From an uncultured Prevotellaceae bacterium (GTDB lineage Bacteria; Bacteroidota; Bacteroidia; Bacteroidales; Bacteroidaceae), in NCBI GenBank assembly GCA_900315565.1, contig OMZS01000017.1, positions 1 to 64,000 on the forward strand: DNA of 64,000 bases, written 5' to 3'. The position numbers and the translations under genes are program-made. Below, piece by piece: positions 8,476 to 16,548 of the stretch. How positions within the stretch are numbered: position 1 is the first letter of the stretch; every line of letters begins with the position of its first letter. Under the pieces are notes generated by a model. It saw nothing but the letters and a program-made list of their open reading frames with translations. It did not search any database and was not told the origin of the DNA.

Positions 8476-8494
8476 AAGCTTATAAGTGTATTCT

Positions 8495-9856
8495 TTAAAT
8501 ACCAGATGGTGGGGGGGGAGGCGGAGGTGTTCCTTGTGTGGGAGGAGCAAACAAATTGTTTAGTTCTTGCATGTTACCTGCAAAATCCCAGTTCTGCATA
8601 CCTTGTTTCCATACGTAGGTTTGCCGGGTAAGTTGCCCGCTCTGAGCCATCTGAGCCAACTGCTGCATGTTGAAAGGTCCTGCCTGCTGACCGTTTACGC
8701 TGATATGATATTGCACATTAGGCATGGGTGGTGGCGTATTCATACCTCCCTGCATCTGCTGACCCATATTCTGCATCATGCCGGCCATTTGTTGTCCCAT
8801 GGCTCCTCCCATCATCATACCCGTCATCATTCCGGCAGGATTCATGCTTCCGCCGCCAGATCCCAGATCCATGTTGCCCATCTGCCCAAGGTTCTGCGCA
8901 CCAGTCTTCAGCACCTCTGTCTGTTGGTTGATGGTATGAGCACCCAAGAAATTAGTTTCGGTTTGCAGGCGTTGTGCCCGTTGCATCTCCTCGCGTTGAA
9001 TGCGCATGGTCTCGGCCAAGTTTTCCTTATTAAGTTCCTGATTATCTTTCATATTCTGAATATTAACGTCTGTCTGGGCGTTCATGGTTCTTGCTGTATT
9101 TTCTGCTGTCAAGATGCGTAGTTCTTTGTAGTACCGGCTTTCCTTGTCAATCTCTAGAGCAGAAATATCCAACGCTTTCAGGTTTACACCAAAATCGTTT
9201 TCTATTCTTGGCTTCAAATATTCCTCCACCTTATTATTTATATTAAGGATCTGGCGTTCCATTTGTACAACAGGAATACCCATTTCCTGAGGGACATTCA
9301 TCACAACGCCTTTTATATATTTTGATAGTGCTGCCTTGATTTGTGCCATGAACTGATCATGGTTGAAATTAACAAGCCTATTGAGTTTGATAAACTGGCG
9401 GTAATCTGTTATGCTATAAGTAATCGTACCTCTAACCGCCATAGGAACACCATGATCAGGCAAACGTGAATCAAATACGTCGAAGTAGGGCACTCCAAAT
9501 CGCAATTGGTTGTTACCTTGCAAATTAATGAAATATACCTCTGCCTGAAAAGGAGAACTACCACCAAAGGCCAATCCAACGATACTGCTCAGCACAGGAA
9601 AGTTTGCTGTCTTGATGGTATCATCATAAGGGCCTTCAATGAAGTCCTGCATAACTCCACCGCGATTCTTATAAACAAATACGGCCACTTCGCCATCTTT
9701 CACCCTTAGGCTGCTGCCATATCGGATGCTGTTCTCTCTACTTGTGGAATTAACATTCTGTCCCAATGGGCGCCATTTCCACACCATGTATTCTTCTTCA
9801 TCGCAGCGGATGACATTCAACATCCCACCGCTTTTACCTTTTCCAAATAGTCCCAT
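8495..9856 (-). CDS. SPFH-domain protein with C-terminal GYF_2 domain, 453 aa
   Basis: Residues 20-250 match the SPFH/virion-core-like family (YdjI type; MLNVIRCDEEEYMVWKW, then EVAVFVYKNRGGV). A helical segment follows at 255-300, a Met/Gly/Gln-rich linker at 325-375, a GYF_2 domain at 382-437 (YHISVNGQQAGPFNMQQL) and a seven-proline tail. SPFH proteins assemble into membrane-associated rings or scaffolds, and YdjI-type members occur in membrane stress operons. It heads a six-gene minus-strand run ending at 4669. Its promoter is probably at 10151-10158, leaving a leader of almost 300 nt. The role of the whole run is not known to me. Confidence 0.85.
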   Translation of the reverse strand: MGLFGKGKSGGMLNVIRCDEEEYMVWKWRPLGQNVNSTSRENSIRYGSSLRVKDGEVAVFVYKNRGGVMQDFIEGPYDDTIKTANFPVLSSIVGLAFGGSSPFQAEVYFINLQGNNQLRFGVPYFDVFDSRLPDHGVPMAVRGTITYSITDYRQFIKLNRLVNFNHDQFMAQIKAALSKYIKGVVMNVPQEMGIPVVQMERQILNINNKVEEYLKPRIENDFGVNLKALDISALEIDKESRYYKELRILTAENTARTMNAQTDVNIQNMKDNQELNKENLAETMRIQREEMQRAQRLQTETNFLGAHTINQQTEVLKTGAQNLGQMGNMDLGSGGGSMNPAGMMTGMMMGGAMGQQMAGMMQNMGQQMQGGMNTPPPMPNVQYHISVNGQQAGPFNMQQLAQMAQSGQLTRQTYVWKQGMQNWDFAGNMQELNNLFAPPTQGTPPPPPPPSGI

Positions 9857-10150
9857 AAATTATTTAATGTTTTTCTTCATATTTCCGCCCATACAGAGTG
9901 TGAGCCTTCTGGACATTCTTCGCCTGAAGGTTCTGGACTACCTGTGAATGAAAAGAATGAATGAACGGCTCACACCTATAGGAATATCGCCAAGCCAGCT
10001 CCTCCGAAGAAGGAGAAGTGGAAATAACGAAACATCGAATAGGAGAACGCCTTCAAACTTCCGCCTCATTCACTTAGAAATGTCCAGTTTCCAGGCAAGG
10101 CGTAAGCTAAAGCTTTCTCTGCTTGACATGCCTTTCTCAGCATGTCGCCA
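9857..10150 (-). promoter_or_regulatory. Long structured 5' leader of the SPFH operon
   Basis: No ORF fits here. On the minus strand it starts just after a good -7 box and contains several hairpins: an arm pair GACATGC/GCATGTC close to the 5' end (about 10125-10147), a CTCCT/AGGAG pair around 10000-10016, and a 9-bp inverted repeat GTGTGAGCC (9898-9906) with GGCTCACAC (9967-9975). It could be an attenuating leader or an independent RNA. No known riboswitch class was recognised. Confidence 0.4.
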
Positions 10151-10158
10151 CAAAGATA
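10151..10158 (-). promoter_or_regulatory. -7 box of SPFH operon promoter
   Basis: CAAAGATA on the plus strand reads TATCTTTG on the minus strand, a full match to the Bacteroidetes -7 consensus TAnnTTTG. The -33 element is weak (TTTC). Confidence 0.5.
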
Positions 10159-10490
10159 AGCATTTTTACTGAAAGTCGCTACTTTGTGAGCCGTTTTTTT
10201 GCTCGGCGCACACAAATTTACAAAATAATAGGCGACTGAACAGAAAAAATATTGGTTCTTTTTTGGTTCTTTTTCATCAAGGGGCGAAAAACGCCGATGA
10301 AATGGGCGATTTTTGAAAGCGACACAAAAGTGGAAAATCTGGTAAAACCGCTTCGTCTGTGTTCAAAATACAGAAGTTGTGAAAAGAATTAATCATGAAA
10401 TGTATAGGAAATGAATGGGGATTATTCATGTTCGTGGGATATATTATTCTAATTATTCTTATTCGTTTCCCTAAAGCAGTCACGCTCAAA

Positions 10491-10669
10491 CGAACACGGA
10501 TTGTACGGATGAAACGGATAATGAAAACGACCACAGATTGCACGGATGAAACGGATTTTTTATGAAACGAACACGGATGAAACGGATAATAAAACGACCA
10601 CGGATTGCACGGATGACACGGATTTGGTGGGAAACGAACACGGATGAAACGGATAACACGGATAATAAT
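10491..10669 (+). repeat. Repeats built on GGATTGCACGGATGAAACGGAT
   Basis: Three to four imperfect copies of words such as GACCACGGATTGCACGGATG and GAACACGGATGAAACGGAT follow each other. Read on the opposite strand they resemble the ATCCGTTGAATCCGTG words of the array at 10706-11295, so the two blocks are in inverted orientation. Upstream, 10160-10490 holds AT-rich sequence in which I see no gene. Confidence 0.7.
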
Positions 10670-10705
10670 GGCAACAAATAGTATGAATATGGCCGCCAGC
10701 GGCTA

Positions 10706-11295
10706 ATCCGTTGAATCCGTGAAATCTGTGGTCAAAATATAGAACTGTGGTCTCACACAGAGGAACGGAGGGAGCAGAGAAGATATCCGTTGAATCCGTG
10801 AAATCCATGGTCGAAAAAGGGAACTGTGGTCTCACACAGAGGAACAGAGGGAGCAGAGAAGATATCCGTTGAATCCGTTAAATCCGTGGTCAGAAAAGAG
10901 AACTATGGTCTCACACAGAGGAACGGAGGGAGCAGAGTAAATATCCGTTGAATCCGTAAAATCCGTGGTCAAAAAAAGGGAACTGCGGTTTCACGCAGAG
11001 GTGCAGAGGGAGCAGAGAAATTATCCGTTGAATCCGTTAAATCTGTGGTCAGAAAAGAGAACTGTGGTCTCACACAGAGGAACGGAGGGAGCAGAGAAGA
11101 TATCCGTTGAATCAGATAAATCCGTGGTCAGAAAAGAGAACTGTGGTCTCACACAGAGGAACGGAGGGAGCAGAGAAGATATCCGATGAATCCGTTAAAT
11201 CTGTGGTCAGAAAAGAGAACTGTGGTCTTACACAGAGGAACGGAGGGAGCAGAGAAAATATCCGATGAATCCGTTAAATCCGTGGTCGAAAAAGA
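10706..11295 (+). repeat. Seven-copy 79-bp tandem repeat
   Basis: Units start at 10742, 10821, 10900, 10980, 11059, 11138 and 11217, giving a period of 79 (once 80) nt; a partial unit end precedes the first. Each begins GAACTGTGGTCTCACACAGA, continues GGAACGGAGGGAGCAGAGAA, and ends with ATCCGTTGAATCCGTTAAAT and CCGTGGTC. Copies differ at a few positions. There is no spacer between units and no cas gene, so this is not CRISPR. Short ORFs inside it are repeat artefacts. Confidence 0.9.
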
Positions 11296-11388
11296 GATCT
11301 TGAGAAAAGAAAGAATGGTAAGATAAATATCGTCCGATAGTTTGGGCATAAACATAGGAGTTGTTTTCGTAACTCTATGCTTTGCATC

Positions 11389-11495
11389 AATAACTCACGA
11401 CGTTAATACAAAATTCTCTAGAAAATTTCAACATAACTCACGACGATATTTTTATCAACCACGACAACAGAAGAATAACTCCCGACGATATATTC
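11389..11495 (-). repeat. Dispersed repeat with TCTAGA core, copy A (composite)
   Basis: Holds three partial copies of ATAACTCACGACG or ATAACTCCCGACG, one followed by a TTCTCTAGAAAATTT core, and the word TATCAACCACGACAACAGAA. The same words occur in inverted orientation at 53855-53921 and in part at 37606-37648. Confidence 0.7.
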
Positions 11496-11555
11496 ATATT
11501 TTCTGGCTTGGATTATTCACAATGAATGAAGATTTACGCTCCGCGCCTTTAATAA

Positions 11556-11712
11556 AACCAAGAAAAACTAATAAAAACCGAGGAATTACAAATAAAAACC
11601 TGTTTTTCCTTGTTTGCTTATGTTTTTCTTGGTTTTTGAAAGACTACGCGAAAGGCGCATCAGCGGGAATGGGCGAGCTTTGCTCGGGAATTAGGCGCGG
11701 CGCGTTTAGAGA
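11556..11712 (+). repeat. Dispersed repeat with GGGCGAGCTTGCTCGGGAAT-like end, copy 1
   Basis: T-rich stretches (GTTTTTCTTGGTTTTTGAAAG) are followed by GGGCGAGCTTTGCTCGGGAA and AGGCGCG...GCG. A shorter version stands at 62478-62572, and the T-rich part with GGCGCGTAGCG at 52642-52700. The overlapping 127-codon frame (11342-11725) is not believed to be a gene. Confidence 0.6.
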
Positions 11713-11794
11713 TAAGTTCTCTTAAAATAATTTACTTGTAGTCAAAAAAGATTAAGAATAAGCGGGGATGATGTTTTATTATAATTATAATAAT

Positions 11795-11802
11795 TATATT
11801 TG
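11795..11802 (+). promoter_or_regulatory. -7 box of ATPase 1 promoter
   Basis: TATATTTG matches TAnnTTTG and lies 20 nt before the ATG at 11823. A TTTA stands near the -33 position. Confidence 0.5.
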
Positions 11803-11822
11803 CAATAAAATAACAAATAAGT

Positions 11823-12962
11823 ATGAATGACAATAATCCTGTTAACCCGTTTGTTGTAGGCAAATATCTTTCTGATGCCTACTTTTGCGACCGCTCTGAA
11901 GAAACTGCTTTCCTTCAGAAACAATTGGAGAACGGGCGCGATGTGGCGCTTATTTCTCCCCGACGCATGGGAAAGTCAGGCCTTATCCAGCATTTTTTCA
12001 GTCAGGACAGCATCAAAGAAAAGTATCACGTGTTTTATGTTGACATCTATGCCACTACTTCGCTGGCAGAATTTGTTTATCTATTGGGAAAGGAAATCTA
12101 TGCACAGCTAAAACCTCAGGCGGCTCTGTGGAAAGACAAATTCTTCCAGATAGTCAAATCGCTACGTATGGGCCTGAAGCTCGATGCCATGAGCGGACTG
12201 CCCACTTTCGACCTTGGCCTAGGAGACATACAAATGCCACAGACAACACTTGATGAGATCTTTGAATATATCGACCAGGCCGACAAGAACTGCATTATTG
12301 CCATCGACGAATTCCAACAAATAGGAGGGTATGGAGAGAAAAACGTTGAGGCTTTGCTGCGCACAAAGATACAGCAGTGCCGTCGTTCACAGTTTATTTT
12401 CTCAGGAAGCAAAAGGCATTTGATGTCGAACATGTTCAATTCCCCGGCTAAGCCGTTTTATCAGAGTGCTGTCAGCATGGGACTGCAGCCCATACCCATG
12501 AGCGTTTATGCCGAATTTGCAGTAAAGCTGTTTGAACAGCGGGGCAAGCACCTTGATTCTGAGGTGGCGGAAACCGTATGGCAATACTATGATGGTTATA
12601 CGTGGTTTGTACAAATGCTGATGAACGAGCTCTTTGCCCTGACGCCTGCAGGTGGGGAATGCCGAGTAACGTTGATACCTGAAGCACGGAGAAATGTTGT
12701 CATGGCACAGGAAAGCAGCTATGCTGACTTGCTATCGAACCTGCCTCCCAGGCAAAAACTCGTTCTGCAGGCCATAGCAAAAGAAGGCAATGCCAAGAAC
12801 ATTACTTCTGCGAATTTTATTAAAAAGTATAACCTTTCATCGGCAAGTTCTGTTCAGGCAGCCGTAAAACTACTTCTGAAAAACGACTTGCTGACACAGA
12901 ATGGAAATGTTTACCGTGTTTATGACCGTTTCTTCTCGGAATGGCTGGCAAAGGTGTACTGA
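11823..12962 (+). CDS. P-loop ATPase (ATPase_2-like) 1, 379 aa
   Basis: An ATP-binding protein of the archaeal-type ATPase family common in Bacteroidetes. The P-loop is at 44-54 (ISPRRMGKSGL), Walker B is in CIIAIDEFQQIGG, and FIFSGSKRHLMSNMF is a sensor-like motif of the family. The C-terminal 80 residues look like a winged helix (NFIKKYNLSSASSVQAAVKL). It is a clear paralogue of the products at 13866-14993 and, more distantly, 15221-16345. These proteins are thought to use ATP hydrolysis in unknown signalling or remodelling roles. It has its own promoter, and is convergent with the HTH-membrane gene 15 bp downstream. Confidence 0.85.
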   Translation: MNDNNPVNPFVVGKYLSDAYFCDRSEETAFLQKQLENGRDVALISPRRMGKSGLIQHFFSQDSIKEKYHVFYVDIYATTSLAEFVYLLGKEIYAQLKPQAALWKDKFFQIVKSLRMGLKLDAMSGLPTFDLGLGDIQMPQTTLDEIFEYIDQADKNCIIAIDEFQQIGGYGEKNVEALLRTKIQQCRRSQFIFSGSKRHLMSNMFNSPAKPFYQSAVSMGLQPIPMSVYAEFAVKLFEQRGKHLDSEVAETVWQYYDGYTWFVQMLMNELFALTPAGGECRVTLIPEARRNVVMAQESSYADLLSNLPPRQKLVLQAIAKEGNAKNITSANFIKKYNLSSASSVQAAVKLLLKNDLLTQNGNVYRVYDRFFSEWLAKVY

Positions 12963-12977
12963 CTTTGCAACATTTTC

Positions 12978-13853
12978 TCAGTTACGGAGGCGGGGGAGGT
13001 TTTCCAGGTGGTTGAGGTCGCACTCGCTGCTCGAACGTATCCAGACCACCCTTGTGGTGTCGGAGAGGTGGTAGGCAACCCGATAGATGCCCGTAAAGGT
13101 GAAGCATGTGTCGCCGGGAAGGTTTTTCATGAAGACAACGCGCACCTGATTGCTGGGAATGAAAGAGTAATATCTTCTCTTTTGTTCTTCGATGATGAGT
13201 CTGCGTGTTTCAGGGCTGTCGGAGGGTTTTGGCGCCAGGTACTCGGCGATGGTGGGCATCAGGCTGTCGGGATTTCCGTCGTTGTGGTAGGTGGGGTGAT
13301 GGTATTGCGGAGCCCATACATATGCTATGGAGCATTCGGGTATGGGTTGGTAATGCTGGTCGTCGGTAGCATTGATATTGAACAGCTTGAGGAACTCTTC
13401 GTAGGAGGCGAAGGTCTGACCGCTTTTCAGTATGGGACGGTGATTGAAGGTTGTTCCTAATGTCTTTCCTGCAAGAACAAGGGCGGATACGGCAATGAGT
13501 GCGAGGAAAATGTAGAGTGGCCAGCGGAGGTTTGAGGGTTTGCCGGTTGGGGCTTCAGGAATGGTCGGGGCATCGTGGAATTGCTGCACGAAATGACGGT
13601 AGTTTTCGTAGCCAATAAACTGGGCCAGCAGGTCGAGGGTGGATTCGCGCACCGAAGGGTAGGAGTCCACATAGCCCCACAAGCGTTTCAGCGTAGAGAC
13701 GCTGATGCGCGTGTGCGTGTGTTCGTAAATCTGCTCAACCAGGAATTCGAAGTCCTTGGGAGTATTCATCTTCCTGCCCGCCTTTTCTTCTACTTGGCCG
13801 AGCAGAAAGCTGAGTGCATGTTCCTGAGTATTGCTGTCGTTCATTGGTTGCAT
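12978..13853 (-). CDS. HTH and single-span membrane protein, 291 aa
   Basis: Residues 1-95 are cytoplasmic with a helix-turn-helix-like segment typical of a Bacteroidetes family (ISVSTLKRLWGYVDSYPSVR, then LDLLAQFIGYENYRHFVQQF). A membrane span lies at about 110-131 (WPLYIFLALIAVSALVLAG). The C-terminal 160 residues would be extracytoplasmic. This is the shape of a one-component membrane-anchored regulator. It starts 12 nt after the stop of ATPase 2, so the two form an operon. An ATG at 13844 (MNDSNT) is an equally good start. The signal sensed is unknown. Confidence 0.75.
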   Translation of the reverse strand: MQPMNDSNTQEHALSFLLGQVEEKAGRKMNTPKDFEFLVEQIYEHTHTRISVSTLKRLWGYVDSYPSVRESTLDLLAQFIGYENYRHFVQQFHDAPTIPEAPTGKPSNLRWPLYIFLALIAVSALVLAGKTLGTTFNHRPILKSGQTFASYEEFLKLFNINATDDQHYQPIPECSIAYVWAPQYHHPTYHNDGNPDSLMPTIAEYLAPKPSDSPETRRLIIEEQKRRYYSFIPSNQVRVVFMKNLPGDTCFTFTGIYRVAYHLSDTTRVVWIRSSSECDLNHLENLPRLRN

Positions 13854-13865
13854 GTTGGGAAGCGT

Positions 13866-14993
13866 TTACTTTTGTTTCAGATAGAGCTGAAAAAAATGGT
13901 CATAAACACGGTATTCTCCGTCTGTCTGCGTGATGAAGTCTTTCTCCATCAGGCCCTTTACAGCCGATACGACGGAGCTGGCCGAAGGCAGCCGATATTG
14001 ATGGACAAACTTGCCGCCGGAAATGGCTTTCACACGTCCTTCTGCCGCTATGGCCAGAAACACGTTGCGCTGTTTCTCGGGCATCTGCCGGAGCAGGGCT
14101 TCGTAGTATTCGGCCGACAATTGCAGGTAGGTGTCTATGGCGCGGTCGATCATCTCCATGTTACACGTTTCGCCCTTTGGCGTCAGCATGTAGAGCATGT
14201 TCATGACGCGCTGAACATTGGCCGTCACTCCCTCGAAACGCTGGTAAACGGCCTCGACCACCTGACGAGATATTTGCCTTTGACCGTTTTTGGCAAACTG
14301 CGGTTCGGCAAAGGCGCAATAGCGGTCCTCGGGAATGGGGTGGAGGCTCATGGGCACCACCGACTGATAGAAAGGCCGGGAAGGCGACAGGAACATTTCG
14401 CTCATCAGATGTCGCTGTGAGCCTGAAAAGACGAAATGAGCGTTGGGGCATTGCTGGATGTGTGTGCGCAGGGCTGCCTCAACGTTTTTGTCGTCGTTGT
14501 AATAGAGTATTTGCTGAAACTCGTCGATGGCCACAAGGCAATGTTTCTCGGCTGAACGCAGATAGCTGAAAATCTCGTCCAGCGTGGTTTGCGGCGGAGT
14601 CATGGCTCCCACTCCTAAGCCCCAGACAGGATTGCCATTGATGTCGAACGTAATTTCGGAACGGACGGACATGAGTGTGTTGAGAAATTGTTCCCAAGCC
14701 TTGCGTCCCTTGGGTTTCAAAGCATTGAGAATGGTTTTTCCGAACACGTTGACAAAATCGCGGAACGAATCGGTGGCGTAAATGTCAATAATAAATGTAT
14801 AAAAGTGGTCTTTGACACTGGTTTGCTGAAAACAATGCTTCAGCAAGTCTGTCTTACCCACACGGCGGGGCGAAATGAGCGCAACATTGTTACCATTGGT
14901 CAGTAGATTGGTAAGCATGGCAGTCTCTTCCACTCGGTCGCAGAAATACTCTGGTCCGGCATATCCGCTTGTAACAAAGGGGTTTTCCAACAT
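13866..14993 (-). CDS. P-loop ATPase (ATPase_2-like) 2, 375 aa
   Basis: Start placed at 14993 (MLENPFVTSGYAGPEYF), since this aligns with ATPase 1 and leaves a normal leader after the promoter; the upstream in-frame Met codons overlap the promoter itself. The P-loop is ISPRRVGKTDL, Walker B is CLVAIDEFQQI, and FVFSGSQRHLMSEMF matches ATPase 1. A winged-helix end follows (KFVHQYRLPSASSVVSAVKG). It is co-transcribed with the HTH-membrane protein downstream, which may link nucleotide-driven changes to transcription. Confidence 0.85.
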   Translation of the reverse strand: MLENPFVTSGYAGPEYFCDRVEETAMLTNLLTNGNNVALISPRRVGKTDLLKHCFQQTSVKDHFYTFIIDIYATDSFRDFVNVFGKTILNALKPKGRKAWEQFLNTLMSVRSEITFDINGNPVWGLGVGAMTPPQTTLDEIFSYLRSAEKHCLVAIDEFQQILYYNDDKNVEAALRTHIQQCPNAHFVFSGSQRHLMSEMFLSPSRPFYQSVVPMSLHPIPEDRYCAFAEPQFAKNGQRQISRQVVEAVYQRFEGVTANVQRVMNMLYMLTPKGETCNMEMIDRAIDTYLQLSAEYYEALLRQMPEKQRNVFLAIAAEGRVKAISGGKFVHQYRLPSASSVVSAVKGLMEKDFITQTDGEYRVYDHFFQLYLKQK

Positions 14994-15014
14994 TTTTGTT
15001 CTTGTTTTTGTTTG

Positions 15015-15045
15015 CAAAGATAGCGTTTTTATCATTATTATCAAA
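15015..15045 (-). promoter_or_regulatory. Consensus promoter of ATPase 2
   Basis: On the minus strand TTTG (15045-15042), a 19-nt spacer and TATCTTTG (15022-15015) form a perfect Bacteroidetes promoter, 22 nt upstream of the ATG. Confidence 0.8.
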
Positions 15046-15106
15046 AAATAATAATCAAAAAATGATAAAATCTTCGTGGGGCGCGAAGCATGCCGGGTAA
15101 AAAGAA

Positions 15107-15145
15107 AATGTTCACCAACTGGTTTAACGCCAGGTGGTGAACATT
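15107..15145 (-). terminator. Terminator after ATPase 3 (repeat family TGTTCACCA)
   Basis: Arms AATGTTCACCAACTGG (15107-15122) and CCAGGTGGTGAACATT (15130-15145) pair with one mismatch around a 7-nt loop. On the minus strand a T-rich run (TTTTCTTTTT) follows. The sequence recurs at 16407-16434 and 16479-16527. Confidence 0.7.
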
Positions 15146-15220
15146 TTTATTTACAATACGACCTTAGTGGTGTCGGATAGATCTTGAAATTGTAACGTCG
15201 TTCATCGGTTGCAGTTTTCG

Positions 15221-16345
15221 TTACATCATTTCGCTGCTGAACCACAATTTAAAAAGGGGGTCGGCAATATATAAGCCGGTTTCTGTGACTTCAATAATTT
15301 CGCGTTCAATGAGTGCATTTTTCAATTTAGGAAGATTCGACCTTGTGCCAAGATTAAACTTGCTGGTAACTTCTGCCTTGCCGAAATCATCATGATGGCC
15401 TTGACAGATGGCTCGGATGAAATTGAGCTGATAGGTGGACAGAGGGGATGTTTGCTCGATGAACAAAGGGACAACCTGGTCTAACGTGGCCCGAATGCCC
15501 TGGGTTACGGCCTGAGTGTCAACAGTCTCGCCAGAAACCACCATTACATTCCAAGCTAGTTGCTGTACGTAGGCTGAGTAATTCTCCACCGCTGTACAGA
15601 TGCGCCCGGCCAATTCGTCGGAAATATGCTTACCTGCTTTTTGGAAACGGCTGACAATGAAAGGCACCCACTTTTCGGTGGGTATTTTTTTCAAGAAGAA
15701 CATATCGCCAAATTGATAGAAAGGCATCTTTCGACTATAAAACAGCTCTGACATGAGATGCTGTTTGCTGCCGAAAAGGCAATATGATGTATGACGGTGA
15801 TGCTGCCATACGCTGCGGATTGTCTTCTGCACTGTCAGCGACTGAGGCATTTCTCCTATCTGCTGAAACTCATCTATGCATACCACTATCCTAATGCCGC
15901 GTTTTTGGGCAATTCTTTCTGGCAGATTAAGTATTTCCTCCGGTGTATTTGACTTGGGCGAAACGCCCAACGAGAGCGCAAAGTCTGTGTTTGGTTCCGG
16001 ACTGTAGGAAATAGACGGCTTGATGCTTGTGAGAAACTCCTTTGCCGTCTCTATCATTTTTTCCATCTTGGTTGCAGTGGCACTAATGATAGAAGAGGCA
16101 AAAATCTCATAAAAGTCATATTCTGTGCGACATTTATATATGTCCATATAGACCACTTTGATGTCGGGGACATTTATCATGCTGGCCGCTTTCTTCACTA
16201 ACGATGTCTTGCCCATGCGTCGTGGAGAAATGAGGATAGAATTAACTCCATGCTCAAAATTAAGCACCAAGCGCTTGGTTTCGAGTTCGCGGTCGGTGAA
16301 GTTCTCGCCTTCGACCGACATTCCATAGACGAAAGGACTTGTCAT
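15221..16345 (-). CDS. P-loop ATPase (ATPase_2-like) 3, 374 aa
   Basis: Start at 16345 (MTSPFVYGMSVEGENFTDRE), chosen by alignment to the other two paralogues and position after the promoter. The P-loop is ISPRRMGKTSL, Walker B IVVCIDEFQQI, and the sensor-like motif LFGSKQHLMSELF. The C-terminal domain (EVTSKFNLGTRSNLPKLKNAL) is again winged-helix-like. It is more divergent than ATPases 1 and 2 from each other. The gene stands alone between two copies of the TGTTCACCA palindrome family. Function unknown. Confidence 0.85.
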   Translation of the reverse strand: MTSPFVYGMSVEGENFTDRELETKRLVLNFEHGVNSILISPRRMGKTSLVKKAASMINVPDIKVVYMDIYKCRTEYDFYEIFASSIISATATKMEKMIETAKEFLTSIKPSISYSPEPNTDFALSLGVSPKSNTPEEILNLPERIAQKRGIRIVVCIDEFQQIGEMPQSLTVQKTIRSVWQHHRHTSYCLFGSKQHLMSELFYSRKMPFYQFGDMFFLKKIPTEKWVPFIVSRFQKAGKHISDELAGRICTAVENYSAYVQQLAWNVMVVSGETVDTQAVTQGIRATLDQVVPLFIEQTSPLSTYQLNFIRAICQGHHDDFGKAEVTSKFNLGTRSNLPKLKNALIEREIIEVTETGLYIADPLFKLWFSSEMM

Positions 16346-16372
16346 AATATCTCTTGCATTCTGTTTTGAATG

Positions 16373-16404
16373 CAAAAATAACTATAAAAAAACTAATTCC
16401 CAAA
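16373..16404 (-). promoter_or_regulatory. Consensus promoter of ATPase 3
   Basis: TTTG (16404-16401), 20-nt spacer and TATTTTTG (16380-16373) on the minus strand match the Bacteroidetes consensus. A palindrome (16407-16434) directly abuts the -33 box and could act as an operator. Confidence 0.75.
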
Positions 16405-16406
16405 GA

Positions 16407-16434
16407 ATAATGTTCACCAACTGGTGTACATTAT
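16407..16434. repeat. TGTTCACCA palindrome upstream of ATPase 3
   Basis: ATAATGTTCACCA (16407-16419) and TGGTGTACATTAT (16422-16434) form a palindrome with a single mismatch. It belongs to the same family as the two terminators at 15107 and 16479 but is half their length and adjoins a promoter. Confidence 0.7.
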
Positions 16435-16478
16435 AATTATTTAACTAAAGTCCTGTGTTTGTGGGTGTTCCAAAACAA

Positions 16479-16527
16479 AAGATAATGTTCACCAAGTGGT
16501 GTAACACCAAGTGGTGAACATTATCTT
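16479..16527 (-). terminator. Terminator after ackA (repeat family TGTTCACCA)
   Basis: Perfect 16-bp arms AAGATAATGTTCACCA (16479-16494) and TGGTGAACATTATCTT (16512-16527), with a nested palindrome in the 17-nt loop, 21 nt after the ackA stop. TTTTGTTTTGG follows on the minus strand. Confidence 0.75.
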
Positions 16528-16548
16528 TAGGATAAGCCTTTGGCAGGA

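Noticed and set aside
9857..10150. tmRNA, RNase P RNA or 6S RNA in the structured leader
   Set aside because: The characteristic conserved segments of tmRNA and RNase P RNA are not present, and I could not draw a 6S-like bubble.
10965..11189. Repetitive ORF in the 79-bp array
   Set aside because: The frame is produced by the repeat; its peptide repeats with the DNA and breaks in other units.
10706..11295. CRISPR array
   Set aside because: The units follow each other directly without unique spacers, and there are no cas genes nearby.
11342..11725. 127-codon plus-strand frame
   Set aside because: Made of two dispersed repeats and AT-rich sequence; the same DNA occurs elsewhere in non-coding positions.
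13008..14420. Long antisense frames (13008-13460, 13575-14420) opposite the HTH and ATPase 2 genes
   Set aside because: Arg/His/Val-rich translations typical of antisense shadows; the minus-strand genes have clear domains.
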